A stretch of 64,000 nt of DNA from assembly GCA_050329415.1 (NCBI GenBank), contig JBHJOS010000015.1, positions 62,001 to 126,000 of the forward strand, in the 5' to 3' direction. The number at the start of each line of letters is the position of its first letter. The stretch's first letter is position 1. The notes under the pieces were generated by a model. It was not told the DNA's origin. It did no database searches and was given only the letters and a program-made list of their open reading frames with translations. A program made the position numbers and the translations under genes. Source of the stretch: JANNOG01 sp050329415 (GTDB taxonomy: Bacteria > Actinomycetota > Actinomycetes > Actinomycetales > JBBAYJ01). Of this stretch, positions 25,102 through 33,756 are shown piece by piece.

Positions 25102-26158
25102 GCGACGCCGAGGTCTCGGTCGGGGAATCGGGGCGCTGATCCCCGATGCCGGCGCGCCTGGGGTGTCCACTCGACACCGACAGCCCGTGGACGTCTTCTT
25201 CGACGAGCGACCTGGTCCCGCCTCGGAGGATGGGAGTGACGCAGCGAACGGGGGCGGGATGCCCGGAGCGGGAGAGGCCATGCAGCCCCAGAACGCGACC
25301 GTGGGCCTGGTCGACGTGCCAGGCGCGCTGCTCATCGACGTCCCTGTGGACGCCATCACGGCGAACCCCCGGCAGCCCCGGCAGGTCTTCGACGAAGATG
25401 CGCTGGCTGAACTCGTGGCGTCGATCCGCGAGGTCGGTGTTCTCCAGCCGGTCGTCGTTCGCCGAGTCCACGACCGAGGGGACGTCGGCTACGAGCTCAT
25501 CATGGGCGAGCGCCGCTGGCGGGCCTGTCAGCTCGCAGGGCTGGCGACCGTCCCCGCGGTGGTCCGCGACACGACCGACGATGCCCTCCTTCGTGACGCC
25601 CTGCTCGAGAACCTCCACCGGGTCGACCTCAACCCGCTGGAGGAAGCCGCGGCCTACCAGCAGCTCCTCCAGGACTTCGGATGCAGTCAGGAAGAGTTGT
25701 CGCAGCGCATCGGTCGTTCCCGCCCCCAGGTGAGCAACACCCTGCGACTGCTCAAGCTGCCGGCGGCCGTGCAGCGGCACGTGGCCGCCGGCGTACTGTC
25801 TGCAGGGCATGCCCGGGCTCTGCTCTCCCTGGAGCCGGCCGCAGCCTCGGCCCTGGCGTCCCGCATCATCGCGGAGGGTCTGTCGGTTCGCACGGTGGAG
25901 GAGATCGTGGCCGCCGGGAACGCGCCCACTCGCCGACGGACGTCGGCGCGAGCCGGGAGGCGGATGCCTCTGCTCGACACGATGGCCACCCGCCTCTCGG
26001 ACCGACTCGACACCCGAGTGACGGTGAGCCTGGGGAAGAACAAGGGCAAACTCACGGTCGAGTTCGCGACCGTCGACGACCTCAACCGGATCGTCGGAAT
26101 CCTGGACCCGTCGGGTTCCGGCTTCCCCACGGCAGCACCCGACGCCGACCTGACCTGA
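25094..26158 (+). CDS. parB: Chromosome partitioning protein ParB
   Basis: CTP-dependent DNA clamp that loads at parS and spreads. Of 354 residues: the N-terminal MAERRRGLGRGIGALIP ParA-interacting peptide, a disordered linker to about 75, the ParB/Srx domain IDVPVDAITANPRQPRQVF with the CTP motif GERRWRACQ (about 138), ENLHRVDLNPLEEA, the parS-reading helix-turn-helix, and a C-terminal dimerisation region. It overlaps parA by 8 bp. The stop codon abuts the stop of the convergent ligase gene. Confidence 0.97.
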   Translation: MAERRRGLGRGIGALIPDAGAPGVSTRHRQPVDVFFDERPGPASEDGSDAANGGGMPGAGEAMQPQNATVGLVDVPGALLIDVPVDAITANPRQPRQVFDEDALAELVASIREVGVLQPVVVRRVHDRGDVGYELIMGERRWRACQLAGLATVPAVVRDTTDDALLRDALLENLHRVDLNPLEEAAAYQQLLQDFGCSQEELSQRIGRSRPQVSNTLRLLKLPAAVQRHVAAGVLSAGHARALLSLEPAAASALASRIIAEGLSVRTVEEIVAAGNAPTRRRTSARAGRRMPLLDTMATRLSDRLDTRVTVSLGKNKGKLTVEFATVDDLNRIVGILDPSGSGFPTAAPDADLT

Positions 26159-26167
26159 TCAGGTCAG
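26150..26167. repeat. 18-bp perfect palindrome spanning the abutting stops of parB and the ligase gene
   Basis: CTGACCTGA (26150-26158) followed at once by TCAGGTCAG (26159-26167). The parB stop TGA is bases 26156-26158 and the complement of the ligase stop is 26159-26161, so the two convergent genes have zero spacing. It could be a minimal bidirectional terminator stem or a protein-binding site. Confidence 0.85.
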
Positions 26168-27172
26168 TGGCCGGGCACTCGTCGCAAGGGCGTGCAGCAC
26201 GTCCGGCAGCGGGCCCATCTGAGCAAGTCCCATGGGAGCCGTCGACGTCGGGGTCATCCCGGGCGAGGTGTTGACCTCGATGAACCACGGTGTGCCGGAG
26301 TCGTCCACGATCCAGTCGCTCCGGCTCAGCGCCCCGAGGGCGAGGCGGCGGTGCACCAGCACCGCCTCCCGCTGAAGGCGCTCTGCGGTGCCGGGTTCGA
26401 CGCGGGCGGGCACGTGGAACTCGATCGCCCCCGCTGTGTAGCGGGCGGAGAAGTCGTACTCCCCGGTCACGGGCCGCACCTCGATGGGCGCACACGCCCG
26501 GGCTCCGTCGACCGACTCGACGACCGTCACCGTCACCTCACGCCCGAACACGGCCCGTTCCACGCGGCACGCCGAGTCGTGACCGAACGCCGACACCAGT
26601 GCGTCCGTGACACCGTCGATGTCGCTGACCACGTGAACACCGAACCCGGACCCGCCGCGCTTGGGCTTGACCGCAACCGGCAGCCCGAGCCGCCCGACGA
26701 GGGACTCGACCAGCCGGTGTGCCCCCAGGTCCCGGAAGAGGTCGGCCGACACAGTGACCGCCGACGGCACGTTCACCGCCGAGGCGGCCGCGAGCGCGGA
26801 CGCCACCGACTTGTCCCAGGACAGCCGGCACCCGTCCGGGCCGGTCCCGACCACAGGCACCCCGAGCAGGCGGAGCACTTCGGCCAGGGAACCGTCCTCG
26901 CCGGCGGCACCGTGCAGTACCGGCCACACGATGCCCGGCGACTTCCCGACGAGTTGCCCCATGACGTCGGGTTCCGCATCGACGATCTCGACGCCGCAGC
27001 CGGAGTCGGCGAGGACGGCGGCAATGCACTCGGCCGAGCGAAGGGAGACCTCGCGTTCGGCGGACAGACCACCGGCGAGCACCAGAACCGAGGTGTCCGT
27101 GGCATGGTCGGACAAGCGCTCCATCGGGTCCGACGGCATCGCCGTCGAGCCTTCGCCCGTGTCCGCCCTCAT
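26159..27172 (-). CDS. ddl: D-alanine--D-alanine ligase family protein
   Basis: ATP-grasp enzyme joining two D-alanines for peptidoglycan precursor synthesis. Of 337 residues, motifs are VLAGGLSAEREVSLRS (substrate loop), PVLHGAAGEDGSLAEVLRLLGVPVVGTG, the ATP-binding VAVKPKRGGSGFGV and the catalytic EVNTSPGMTPTS. The ATG overlaps the stop of the aminotransferase gene (ATGA); the frame upstream has no support. It is last in the long leftward block. Whether it is the main ligase or a paralogue needs the rest of the genome; location beside parB is not the classic mur cluster. Confidence 0.86.
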   Translation of the reverse strand: MRADTGEGSTAMPSDPMERLSDHATDTSVLVLAGGLSAEREVSLRSAECIAAVLADSGCGVEIVDAEPDVMGQLVGKSPGIVWPVLHGAAGEDGSLAEVLRLLGVPVVGTGPDGCRLSWDKSVASALAAASAVNVPSAVTVSADLFRDLGAHRLVESLVGRLGLPVAVKPKRGGSGFGVHVVSDIDGVTDALVSAFGHDSACRVERAVFGREVTVTVVESVDGARACAPIEVRPVTGEYDFSARYTAGAIEFHVPARVEPGTAERLQREAVLVHRRLALGALSRSDWIVDDSGTPWFIEVNTSPGMTPTSTAPMGLAQMGPLPDVLHALATSARPLT

Positions 27173-28404
27173 CGTCCGGCCGCCGCTCGCATTTCCCGTT
27201 CCGCCGTCACGACGTCGGCGAGGCGCCGGACACCTTCGACGATGTCGGCGGGGGGTGGCAGGCAGAAGGACAGCCGGACGTGATCGCGACCCTGGTCGTT
27301 CGCGAAGAAGGCGGACCCGGGGACGAAGGCCACCCGGGCCGAGACAGCCCGGGGCAACAACGCGGACGCATCCAACCCTCCCGGCAGACGTGCCCACGTG
27401 AAGAACCCGCCACGGGGTGCTGTCCAGCCGGCGTCCGGGAGATGCCGGCGCAGGGCGTCCCCCATCGCGTCACACCGTTCGCGGTACCTGACGCGCAGTC
27501 CCTTGACGTGCTCCCGCCAAGGATGCTCCCGCAGATACGTGGCGACGACCCGCTGGCTGAAGGCGCTGGGACACAGCACAGCAGACTCGGCGGCGAGCAC
27601 GAGCTTGTCCCGCAGCGCGGACGGAGCGACGGCGAAGCCGACTCGCAGCCCCGGAGCGAGCGTCTTGCTGAACGACCCCAAGTGAACGACACCGCCGGGG
27701 TCGCGTTCCCGCAAGGACGCGATCGGTCCGCCGTCGAAGCCCAGCAGGCTGTACGGGTCGTCCTCGACAATCAGGAGGCCGGTGGCCGCCGCGGCCGCCA
27801 CGAGGGCGTCGCGGCGACTCGCCGGCATCGTCGCGCCGGACGGGTTCTGGTGGTTCGGGACGACGTACACGAGCTTGACGCGGTGCCCAGCCGCTCGCTC
27901 CTCGGCAGCGGCTGCCCGCAACCCGTCCGCGGACATGCCGGAGGAATCGGTCTCGACATGGCGCACTCGCGCCTCGTACGAACGGAACACCCCGAGCGCC
28001 CCGACATAGGTCGGTGCCTCGACGAGGACGACGTCCCCGGGATCCAGCAGGATTCGGGCCAGCAGGTCGAGGGCGTGCTGAGAGCCCGTGGTGACCACGA
28101 CGTCCCCCGGGTGGGCGTGCACCCCGGACTCGGCGGCAACCTCGACCACCGACTCCCGCAGCAGGGGGTCGCCCTGGGCACTGCCGTACTGCAAGGACGC
28201 CGCGGCGTCGGTCAGGACCAGCCGCCCCGCGATGTCCGACAGCAGCTCCAGAGGCAGGCTGTCAGGGGGCGGCATGCCTCCGGCCAGACTGATCACCTCA
28301 GGGCGGCTGGCGACGGCGAACAAGGCGCGAATCTCGGACGCGGTCATTCCCCTGGCTCGACGGGCGTACAGATCGTGCCAGGGATCCACCCGGGTGCTCG
28401 TCAC
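27169..28404 (-). CDS. PLP-dependent aminotransferase (2-aminoadipate/MocR-like fold type I)
   Basis: Cytosolic class I/II aminotransferase. Of 411 residues: ISLAGGMPPPDSLP, YGSAQGDPLLRE, TTGSQHALDLLARILLDPGDVVLVEAPTY, YVVPNHQNPSG, the Schiff-base Lys in GSFSKTLAPGLRVGF and a C-terminal FVPGSAFFAND..RLSFC. These match the KAT/AAT-like subgroup related to LysN and to MocR regulators, but without the HTH domain. The likely start is GTG, with GAGACT 6 nt before it instead of a ribosome site. Overlaps ddl by ATGA. Substrate unknown; supply of a D- or L-amino acid for the wall is possible. Confidence 0.88.
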   Translation of the reverse strand: MTSTRVDPWHDLYARRARGMTASEIRALFAVASRPEVISLAGGMPPPDSLPLELLSDIAGRLVLTDAAASLQYGSAQGDPLLRESVVEVAAESGVHAHPGDVVVTTGSQHALDLLARILLDPGDVVLVEAPTYVGALGVFRSYEARVRHVETDSSGMSADGLRAAAAEERAAGHRVKLVYVVPNHQNPSGATMPASRRDALVAAAAATGLLIVEDDPYSLLGFDGGPIASLRERDPGGVVHLGSFSKTLAPGLRVGFAVAPSALRDKLVLAAESAVLCPSAFSQRVVATYLREHPWREHVKGLRVRYRERCDAMGDALRRHLPDAGWTAPRGGFFTWARLPGGLDASALLPRAVSARVAFVPGSAFFANDQGRDHVRLSFCLPPPADIVEGVRRLADVVTAEREMRAAAGR

Positions 28405-28483
28405 GATCCCAGTCTCGCCCAGCCAGGCCGACCCAGGCACCGATCGGACCGGACGACGTGGATCGACGACCGGCCCAGGGGAC

Positions 28484-28807
28484 TCAGCCGATGATGTCGG
28501 CCAGCTCCTTGAGCAGGGCCGGCTTGGGCCGGGCCCCGACGATGCTCTTGACCAGCTCGCCGCCGGTGTAGACGTTGAGCGTCGGAATGCCCGTGATGCC
28601 GTAGGAGGCCGCCGTCCGGGGGTTCTCGTCGGTGTTCATCTTGACCACCTTGAGCGTGTCCGCGTACTCGGCGCCGATCTCCTCGACGATCGGCGACACC
28701 TGGCGGCACGGCCCGCACCACGGTGCCCAGAAGTCAACCAGCACAGGACGCTCCGACTGCAGGACGTCGGCGTCGAAGGTGGCGTCGGTGGTCTCGGTGA
28801 CGGACAC
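28484..28807 (-). CDS. trxA: Thioredoxin
   Basis: Disulfide reductant of the cytosol. Of 107 residues, the active site FWAPWCGPCRQVSP is intact, as are DENPRTAASYGITGIPTL and the cis-Pro. The GTG start follows GAGGAG. Coded 51 bp after thioredoxin reductase, so the pair is co-transcribed with sigM and its anti-sigma factor, the standard actinobacterial redox cluster. Confidence 0.97.
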   Translation of the reverse strand: MSVTETTDATFDADVLQSERPVLVDFWAPWCGPCRQVSPIVEEIGAEYADTLKVVKMNTDENPRTAASYGITGIPTLNVYTGGELVKSIVGARPKPALLKELADIIG

Positions 28808-28858
28808 GGTTCTGCTCCTCGGGTCGGCGAACGGGGCGTGAGACGGACGGTCGGCTGC

Positions 28859-29884
28859 TCAGTCGGCTGTGGCCGCGGCCAGGGCATCGGCGGCGTGAGT
28901 GGGCTGCTGCACCACATCGTCGAGGGAGGCGAGATACCGCTCGGCGTCCAGAGCTGCCGCACAGCCCGTGCCGGCCGCTGTGATCGCCTGACGATACGTG
29001 TGGTCAACCACGTCGCCGGCAGCGAACACGCCGGGCAGGGTCGTCCGGGTGGACGGGGCCTGGACGACGACGTAGCCCTCCGGATCGAGGTCGATCTGGC
29101 CCCGGACCAAGTCCACACGCGGGTCGTGCCCGATGGCGACGAACAGACCCGCCACCTCCAGGTCCGACTCCTCGCCGGTCACGGTGTCGCGCAGCCGCAG
29201 GCCGGAGACGCTGTCCGTGCCGTGCACACCGACCACCTCGGAGTTCCACCGGAACGAGATCTTGGGGTCAGTGAAGGCTCGCTCCTGCATGACCTTCGAT
29301 GCCCGCAGCGAGTCCCGGCGGTGGACAACCGTCACCGTCCGCCCGAAGCGACTGAGGAACGTCGCCTCCTCCATCGCCGTGTCGCCGCCCCCGACGACGG
29401 CGATGTCCCGGTCACGGAAGAAGAACCCGTCGCAGGTGGCGCACCACGAGACCCCCCGTCCGCTGAGCCGCTTCTCGTCCGGGAGTCCCAGCTCACGGTA
29501 GGCCGAACCCATGGCAAGGATCACCGTGCGCGCCCGGTACGTGGTTCCGCCCCCGGTCACGACCTCCTTCACCGCACCGGCCAGCCTGACCTCGACAGCG
29601 TCGTCGGTCACCAGCTCGGCGCCGAAGCGCTCGGCCTGCGCCCGCATCTGCTCCATCAGCTGGGGACCGAGGATCCCCTCGGGGAAGCCGGGGTAGTTCT
29701 CGACTTCGGTCGTGTTCATGAGTGCACCGCCACTCGTCACGGAGCCCTCGATGACGACCGGCGCCAGCCGGGCCCGGGCTGCGTAGACCGCAGCGGTGTA
29801 ACCCGCGGGACCCGACCCCACGACTATCACGTCACGGACGTCTTCGCCCGCGACGGCCGTGCCGTCCATCTGTTCTCCGGACAT
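28859..29884 (-). CDS. trxB: Thioredoxin reductase
   Basis: FAD/NADPH enzyme that recycles thioredoxin. Of 341 residues: FAD-binding VVGSGPAGYTAAVYAARA, the redox pair in SWCATCDGFFF (about 148), the NADPH site VVGGGDTAMEEA and the C-terminal GVFAAGDVVDHTYRQAITAAGTGCAAALDAERYL. The ATG follows GGAGGCG. It precedes trxA and follows the anti-sigma gene, mirroring sigM-rsmA-trxB-trxC of mycobacteria. Confidence 0.97.
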   Translation of the reverse strand: MSGEQMDGTAVAGEDVRDVIVVGSGPAGYTAAVYAARARLAPVVIEGSVTSGGALMNTTEVENYPGFPEGILGPQLMEQMRAQAERFGAELVTDDAVEVRLAGAVKEVVTGGGTTYRARTVILAMGSAYRELGLPDEKRLSGRGVSWCATCDGFFFRDRDIAVVGGGDTAMEEATFLSRFGRTVTVVHRRDSLRASKVMQERAFTDPKISFRWNSEVVGVHGTDSVSGLRLRDTVTGEESDLEVAGLFVAIGHDPRVDLVRGQIDLDPEGYVVVQAPSTRTTLPGVFAAGDVVDHTYRQAITAAGTGCAAALDAERYLASLDDVVQQPTHAADALAAATAD

Positions 29885-29975
29885 GTCGCCTCCGCTCCTC
29901 GCGCGTGCGTCAACCACCAGGACCGGTGGGGTGTTCCCGGGCGCCGCGTGCCTGGGCGGTGACCCCGGGGCGTGA

Positions 29976-30848
29976 TCAGGGTGCCAGGACCGTCGCAGTG
30001 GCGCGCTGGGACCCGGGATCGCAGGCTCGGTCGGTGACGATGACCTCGTACCCGTCTCCGGCCCGGTTGGGCAGAACGACCACCGCCGCGTCCGTCCCCT
30101 CGAAGGTGGCGAGGTCGATGGCCACCGGCAGGATCCCGTCCGGCGCGCCCAGACTCTGCGCGCAGGCCCGGAAACCCGCCGCCGAGGCCAGCGGCCCGGC
30201 GGCGGGCGTCGCCGCCGCCCTCGGGGCGTCCGCCTCCGCGGTGGCCTCGTCCAGCCCCTCGGCGACCGTCGTCGCCTCACCGGTGCCCACTGCTGCGACG
30301 AGGGCGAGCGCCTGGTCGGCGAGGCCCTCCTCGGAGTAGGCGGTGCCCGTGCCCACCAGTCCGTTCGGCGGCGGCCCCGGCTCGGCGGCGGCCTCTGCGG
30401 GTCCGGACAGGGTCGCCTCGTCGGCCGCGTCCTCCTCACCGGTGGTGAGGTTGACGACGACGGTGACGGCGATCCCCAGTGCCGCGACGCCGGCAGCCAC
30501 CGGGAGCAACCGGTACAGAGTGACGTGGCGGCGGGCCTCGGCAGCCTCCTCGCGACGTCCCCTCCGGGAGCCCCCCCGGCGCGCTCCGGTCGCGGACTGC
30601 CGACTCGTGTCGTCACGCGCGGGCTCCGCGCGCCGACTCCCGGACGGGGAGGCGAACGGGGACGGCCGAGCCGGCGACGAACCGCCGAACACCCGCGGGC
30701 GTTCCCCGGTCTGGGTGACTCCGGCCGCCGCGCGCAGGGAGTCCTCGATCCGGCCCGCGACCGCGGGCGGGATGGGTCCGGGCGCATCGGCGGCGAGCAG
30801 TCGTGACACCCACTCGTGCCCGTCGTCGCCCAGGTCGGTTCCGCTCAC
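29976..30848 (-). CDS. Membrane anti-sigma factor candidate (SigM partner, RsmA-like)
   Basis: Single-pass membrane protein of 290 residues immediately after sigM. The N-terminal 130 residues are cytosolic and Arg/Ser-rich, a membrane helix (LLPVAAGVAALGIAVTVVVNLTT) lies near 135-158, and a periplasm-side region with two Cys follows. No zinc-binding HxxxCxxC motif, so it is not a ZAS-type anti-sigma. The GTG chosen has GGAGGTGA 5 nt upstream; a GTG overlapping the sigM stop is less likely. Role follows from position between sigM and trxB. Confidence 0.75.
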   Translation of the reverse strand: MSGTDLGDDGHEWVSRLLAADAPGPIPPAVAGRIEDSLRAAAGVTQTGERPRVFGGSSPARPSPFASPSGSRRAEPARDDTSRQSATGARRGGSRRGRREEAAEARRHVTLYRLLPVAAGVAALGIAVTVVVNLTTGEEDAADEATLSGPAEAAAEPGPPPNGLVGTGTAYSEEGLADQALALVAAVGTGEATTVAEGLDEATAEADAPRAAATPAAGPLASAAGFRACAQSLGAPDGILPVAIDLATFEGTDAAVVVLPNRAGDGYEVIVTDRACDPGSQRATATVLAP

Positions 30849-30853
30849 CTCGT

Positions 30854-31468
30854 TCACCTCCGTCCCTGCCACGGGTACTCGGATGTGACGTCGGGGGCCG
30901 CCCCGGGGTTCCCGTGCCGCCGGGTGGCGGCGTCGCGTCCGGGACCACCCAGTTCCTTGGCGAGGTGAGCCCGCGCCCGGGCACACCTCGACTTCACGGT
31001 GCCGACCGGAACCTCGAGAATCTCGGCGACCTCGGCCACGGGCAGGCCGTGGGCATCCACGAGGACGACCGCGGCACGCTGTCCCGGCGACAACGTCCCC
31101 AGCGCCCGGAGCAGGTCGACCCGGTGCCGTGTCGTCGCCATGGCGTCGGAGGGATCGGCCGGGTCGTGATCGGTCAGCGGCACCGCCGGACGGGCGGCGG
31201 AGCGGCGCAACCGGTCCAGGCACGCGTTGACGACGATCCGGTAGAGCCAGGTCCGCACCGCCGATCGGCCGCGGAACGTCGCCGCGCCCCGCAGCGCGGA
31301 GAGCATGGCGTCCTGCAAGGCGTCCGCCGCGTCGTCCGGGTTGCTCGTGGTGCGCAGCGCCACCGCCCACAGGACGTCACGGTGGCGGCGGAAGAGCTCG
31401 GCGAATGCCTCGGCATCACCCGCCACGTGGGCCGCGACGAGATCGTGATCGGACGGCTCCCCGCTCAC
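30854..31468 (-). CDS. sigM: ECF sigma factor SigM
   Basis: Extracytoplasmic-function sigma factor of 204 residues. Region 2 is FAELFRRHRDVLWAVALRTTSNPDDAADALQDAMLSALRGAATFRGRSAVRTWL and region 4 includes LSPGQRAAVVLVDAHGLPVAEVAEILEVPVGTVKSRCARARAHLAKEL. It starts at a GTG overlapping the pseudokinase stop and stops 5 nt before the anti-sigma gene. Gene order with trxB and trxA matches the mycobacterial sigM cluster, linked to oxidative and envelope stress. Confidence 0.93.
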   Translation of the reverse strand: MSGEPSDHDLVAAHVAGDAEAFAELFRRHRDVLWAVALRTTSNPDDAADALQDAMLSALRGAATFRGRSAVRTWLYRIVVNACLDRLRRSAARPAVPLTDHDPADPSDAMATTRHRVDLLRALGTLSPGQRAAVVLVDAHGLPVAEVAEILEVPVGTVKSRCARARAHLAKELGGPGRDAATRRHGNPGAAPDVTSEYPWQGRR

Positions 31469-33621
31469 GACAGTGCGACCTCGCTGATGAGCCCGCGCCA
31501 CTGTCCCTCGTTCTGGGGCAGCGCCGTGAACCAGATGATCAGGTACTGGGTCTCGACCGGATCCCAGGTGAGGGGCACCGGACCGGCGGTGGAGGTGGTG
31601 CCGTCGGCGAGGGGAGTGGCACCGTCGAACACCGGCTGGGAGGCGGCGAGGACCTGGAAGGTGCCGCCGTCGCCGGGTGCGGTGACGGTGAGGCCGGACG
31701 TCGGGACCACCTCGCCGAGGTTGACGACGAGCCCGACCCCCGACTTGAGGTTGCCGAAGTTCTGGGTCTGGTAGGCCGCCGTGCGCCAAGCGGTGGCGGG
31801 GTCGCCGTCGATGGCCCGGGGGGCGTCCGCGTCGTTCTCCTCGTCGTCGCCCTCGGGGTCCAGCGGCTGGACCCCGACGGGGGTCGCGGGTGGTCCGGCG
31901 GGCGGGGTGGGCTCGGTGACCGCCGACGGAGGGGCGGACGGCGCGGGATCGGGAGCGGCCTGGGTGGCCGGGGGCTCGGCCTGCTGGTCGGGACCGACCG
32001 ACGACAGTCCCCACACCGCGCCCACGCTCACGGCGACGACGAGGGCCGCGATGACGCCGGCGGCCACCAGCGGGCGGCGGGTCGAGGCGCCCCGCAGTTC
32101 CCGGGCCGGTGCCCGCCTGGGCGGGACCGGGGGCGCTGCTGGGCTCGGTACCGGGTCACTGCGTCGGCCGGCGTCCGGGGGTCCGCCGTTGGGGAGGTCG
32201 ACCGGTTCATGGACTGGGGCCGGGGGTTCTGGGACCGGGGGTCTGCGATCGCTCACCGGAGGCTCCGGCTCGATCTCGGGGACCCACCTCACCTGGTCGT
32301 AGGGCCCGGCGTACGGGTCCAGCTCCGCGGGTGCCTCAGCCACCTCGGTGGGCAGCGGCAGGATGGACCAGTCGTCGTCGAGGGGCGAAGAGGAGCGGTA
32401 CCGCTCACCCCACCCGCCCCTGTCGCGTCGGCGTGGGGACGGGTCTTCGGGAGCCCCGCCCCCCAAGCGCCGCCGGGCTCCGTCCGCGTGCGTCGCGAAG
32501 GAGTCCCGGAGCGCGACGACCGCCCGGCGTGAGCCGGTGCGGACCGTCGCCAGCGCACCGCCGGCGCCAGCGGCACGAGCCGGGACGGACGCCTCCACGA
32601 AGTGGTCCGGTGAGGCAGTGACCGATGGCGGCCGGGGGTCCGGGAAGGCTGAGAACCCAGGGACCACATGCGGTGGCTGACCGGCGGGAGCCGACGGCGC
32701 GAGGCCGGCGTCGTACGGCCGGAGGTCGATGTGCTGCGGTGCGTTCGGCTCGGCACCGGCGGACCTCGAGGCGAAGGCGGCCTCGTCCGGCAGGGCAGCC
32801 GTGACCGGGGTGTCCGCCGCCGCCGTGGTCCCCGGCAGCCCGTCCCCCACGACCGCGACCAGGGGGCCGCCGCCAGGATGGTTCGACGGTGTCGCCCGCT
32901 CGGCCAGAAGTGCCGCCACCTCGCCTGCGGTGGCGGGCGGAGTCCCGGCGAAGGTGCGCAGGCACAACTCGTCGATGTCGGGGGACGCGTCGGGACGCAA
33001 CTCGTGCACCGGCACCGGTCGCCCGGCAGTGCTGGGGGCACCGAGCAGGCCCTCGACGAAGCCGATGGGGTGGTGTCCGGTCACGAGTGCATAGAGGACA
33101 GCGACCAGGTCCGTGGGGTCCGCGCTGTCCGGTCCAGCCAGATAGGGCAGGCCGATGGTGGCGGCATCGACGGCCAGCCCGAGCACCCGAACCCGACCGT
33201 CCGCGGTCCGCCGGATGTGACCGGGCGTCAGCCGACCGTGACGCAGTCCCCGGGACCGCGCCGCCTCGACGGCCTCGGCGGCCTCCCGGACGATGCGGCG
33301 GGCCTCCCGCTCGCCGACCCGGCCGGCGAGTTCACTCCCCCCCGGCCCCTCGATCCACTCCAGGATGACGTAGCCGCAGCCCGCCTCGACTCCGACCCCC
33401 AGGACCCGCTGCAGCCGGTGGTCGTCGATGATGGCGGCCCGGCGGGCGGCGTCCAGCGTGGCGTCCACGTGGGAGTGGCCCGCGGCGAGGACACGGACGG
33501 CCGCCGCCCGGTCGAGGGTGACGTCCTGGGCACGCCAGAGCGTCGCGACGGGGTCGGCGTGCACCTTTTCGGCCAGCCGGTAGCGACCGGCGAGCAGGGC
33601 GCCGTCTCCGATGCGCTCCAC
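31465..33621 (-). CDS. Membrane pseudokinase with C-terminal discoidin-like domain (MurJ-associated)
   Basis: Protein of 718 residues. The N-terminal 260 residues have a kinase fold, but the catalytic loop reads RHGRLTPGHIR in place of HRDxKxxN, and DFG is replaced by VLGLAVD; the ATP-loop is also weak. It should therefore not phosphorylate. A disordered linker follows to about 500, then a membrane helix (LVAAGVIAALVVAVSVGAVWGL) and an extracytoplasmic beta domain (AIDGDPATAWRT, F5/8-type). In mycobacteria a similar pseudokinase is fused to MurJ and recruits the FHA protein FhaA; here it is a separate gene, cut off from murJ by a terminator. Confidence 0.88.
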   Translation of the reverse strand: MERIGDGALLAGRYRLAEKVHADPVATLWRAQDVTLDRAAAVRVLAAGHSHVDATLDAARRAAIIDDHRLQRVLGVGVEAGCGYVILEWIEGPGGSELAGRVGEREARRIVREAAEAVEAARSRGLRHGRLTPGHIRRTADGRVRVLGLAVDAATIGLPYLAGPDSADPTDLVAVLYALVTGHHPIGFVEGLLGAPSTAGRPVPVHELRPDASPDIDELCLRTFAGTPPATAGEVAALLAERATPSNHPGGGPLVAVVGDGLPGTTAAADTPVTAALPDEAAFASRSAGAEPNAPQHIDLRPYDAGLAPSAPAGQPPHVVPGFSAFPDPRPPSVTASPDHFVEASVPARAAGAGGALATVRTGSRRAVVALRDSFATHADGARRRLGGGAPEDPSPRRRDRGGWGERYRSSSPLDDDWSILPLPTEVAEAPAELDPYAGPYDQVRWVPEIEPEPPVSDRRPPVPEPPAPVHEPVDLPNGGPPDAGRRSDPVPSPAAPPVPPRRAPARELRGASTRRPLVAAGVIAALVVAVSVGAVWGLSSVGPDQQAEPPATQAAPDPAPSAPPSAVTEPTPPAGPPATPVGVQPLDPEGDDEENDADAPRAIDGDPATAWRTAAYQTQNFGNLKSGVGLVVNLGEVVPTSGLTVTAPGDGGTFQVLAASQPVFDGATPLADGTTSTAGPVPLTWDPVETQYLIIWFTALPQNEGQWRGLISEVALS

Positions 33622-33719
33622 GGGCGCCTCCTCCGCCTATCGCCGGCCCGACCGGAGACGCCTCCGCCCCGCGGTGGCGCCGTGGCTGTCGACGTCTCAG
33701 TCTAGATGTCCGCGGACAG

Positions 33720-33755
33720 CGGCTCGCCCAACCCGCGCGCGGGTCGGGCGAGCCG
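33720..33755 (-). terminator. Long hairpin terminator after murJ
   Basis: Outer arms CGGCTCGCCC (33720-33729) and GGGCGAGCCG (33746-33755) pair perfectly; inside them is a further 14-bp palindrome (33731-33744), leaving one A/C mismatch. It starts 2 nt after the murJ stop on the minus strand. No U-tract is present. Confidence 0.8.
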
Positions 33756-33756
33756 A

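Noticed and set aside
27390..27412. CCACGTGAAGAAC in the aminotransferase gene as parS
   Set aside because: The left arm does not match and the spacing of the right arm is off.
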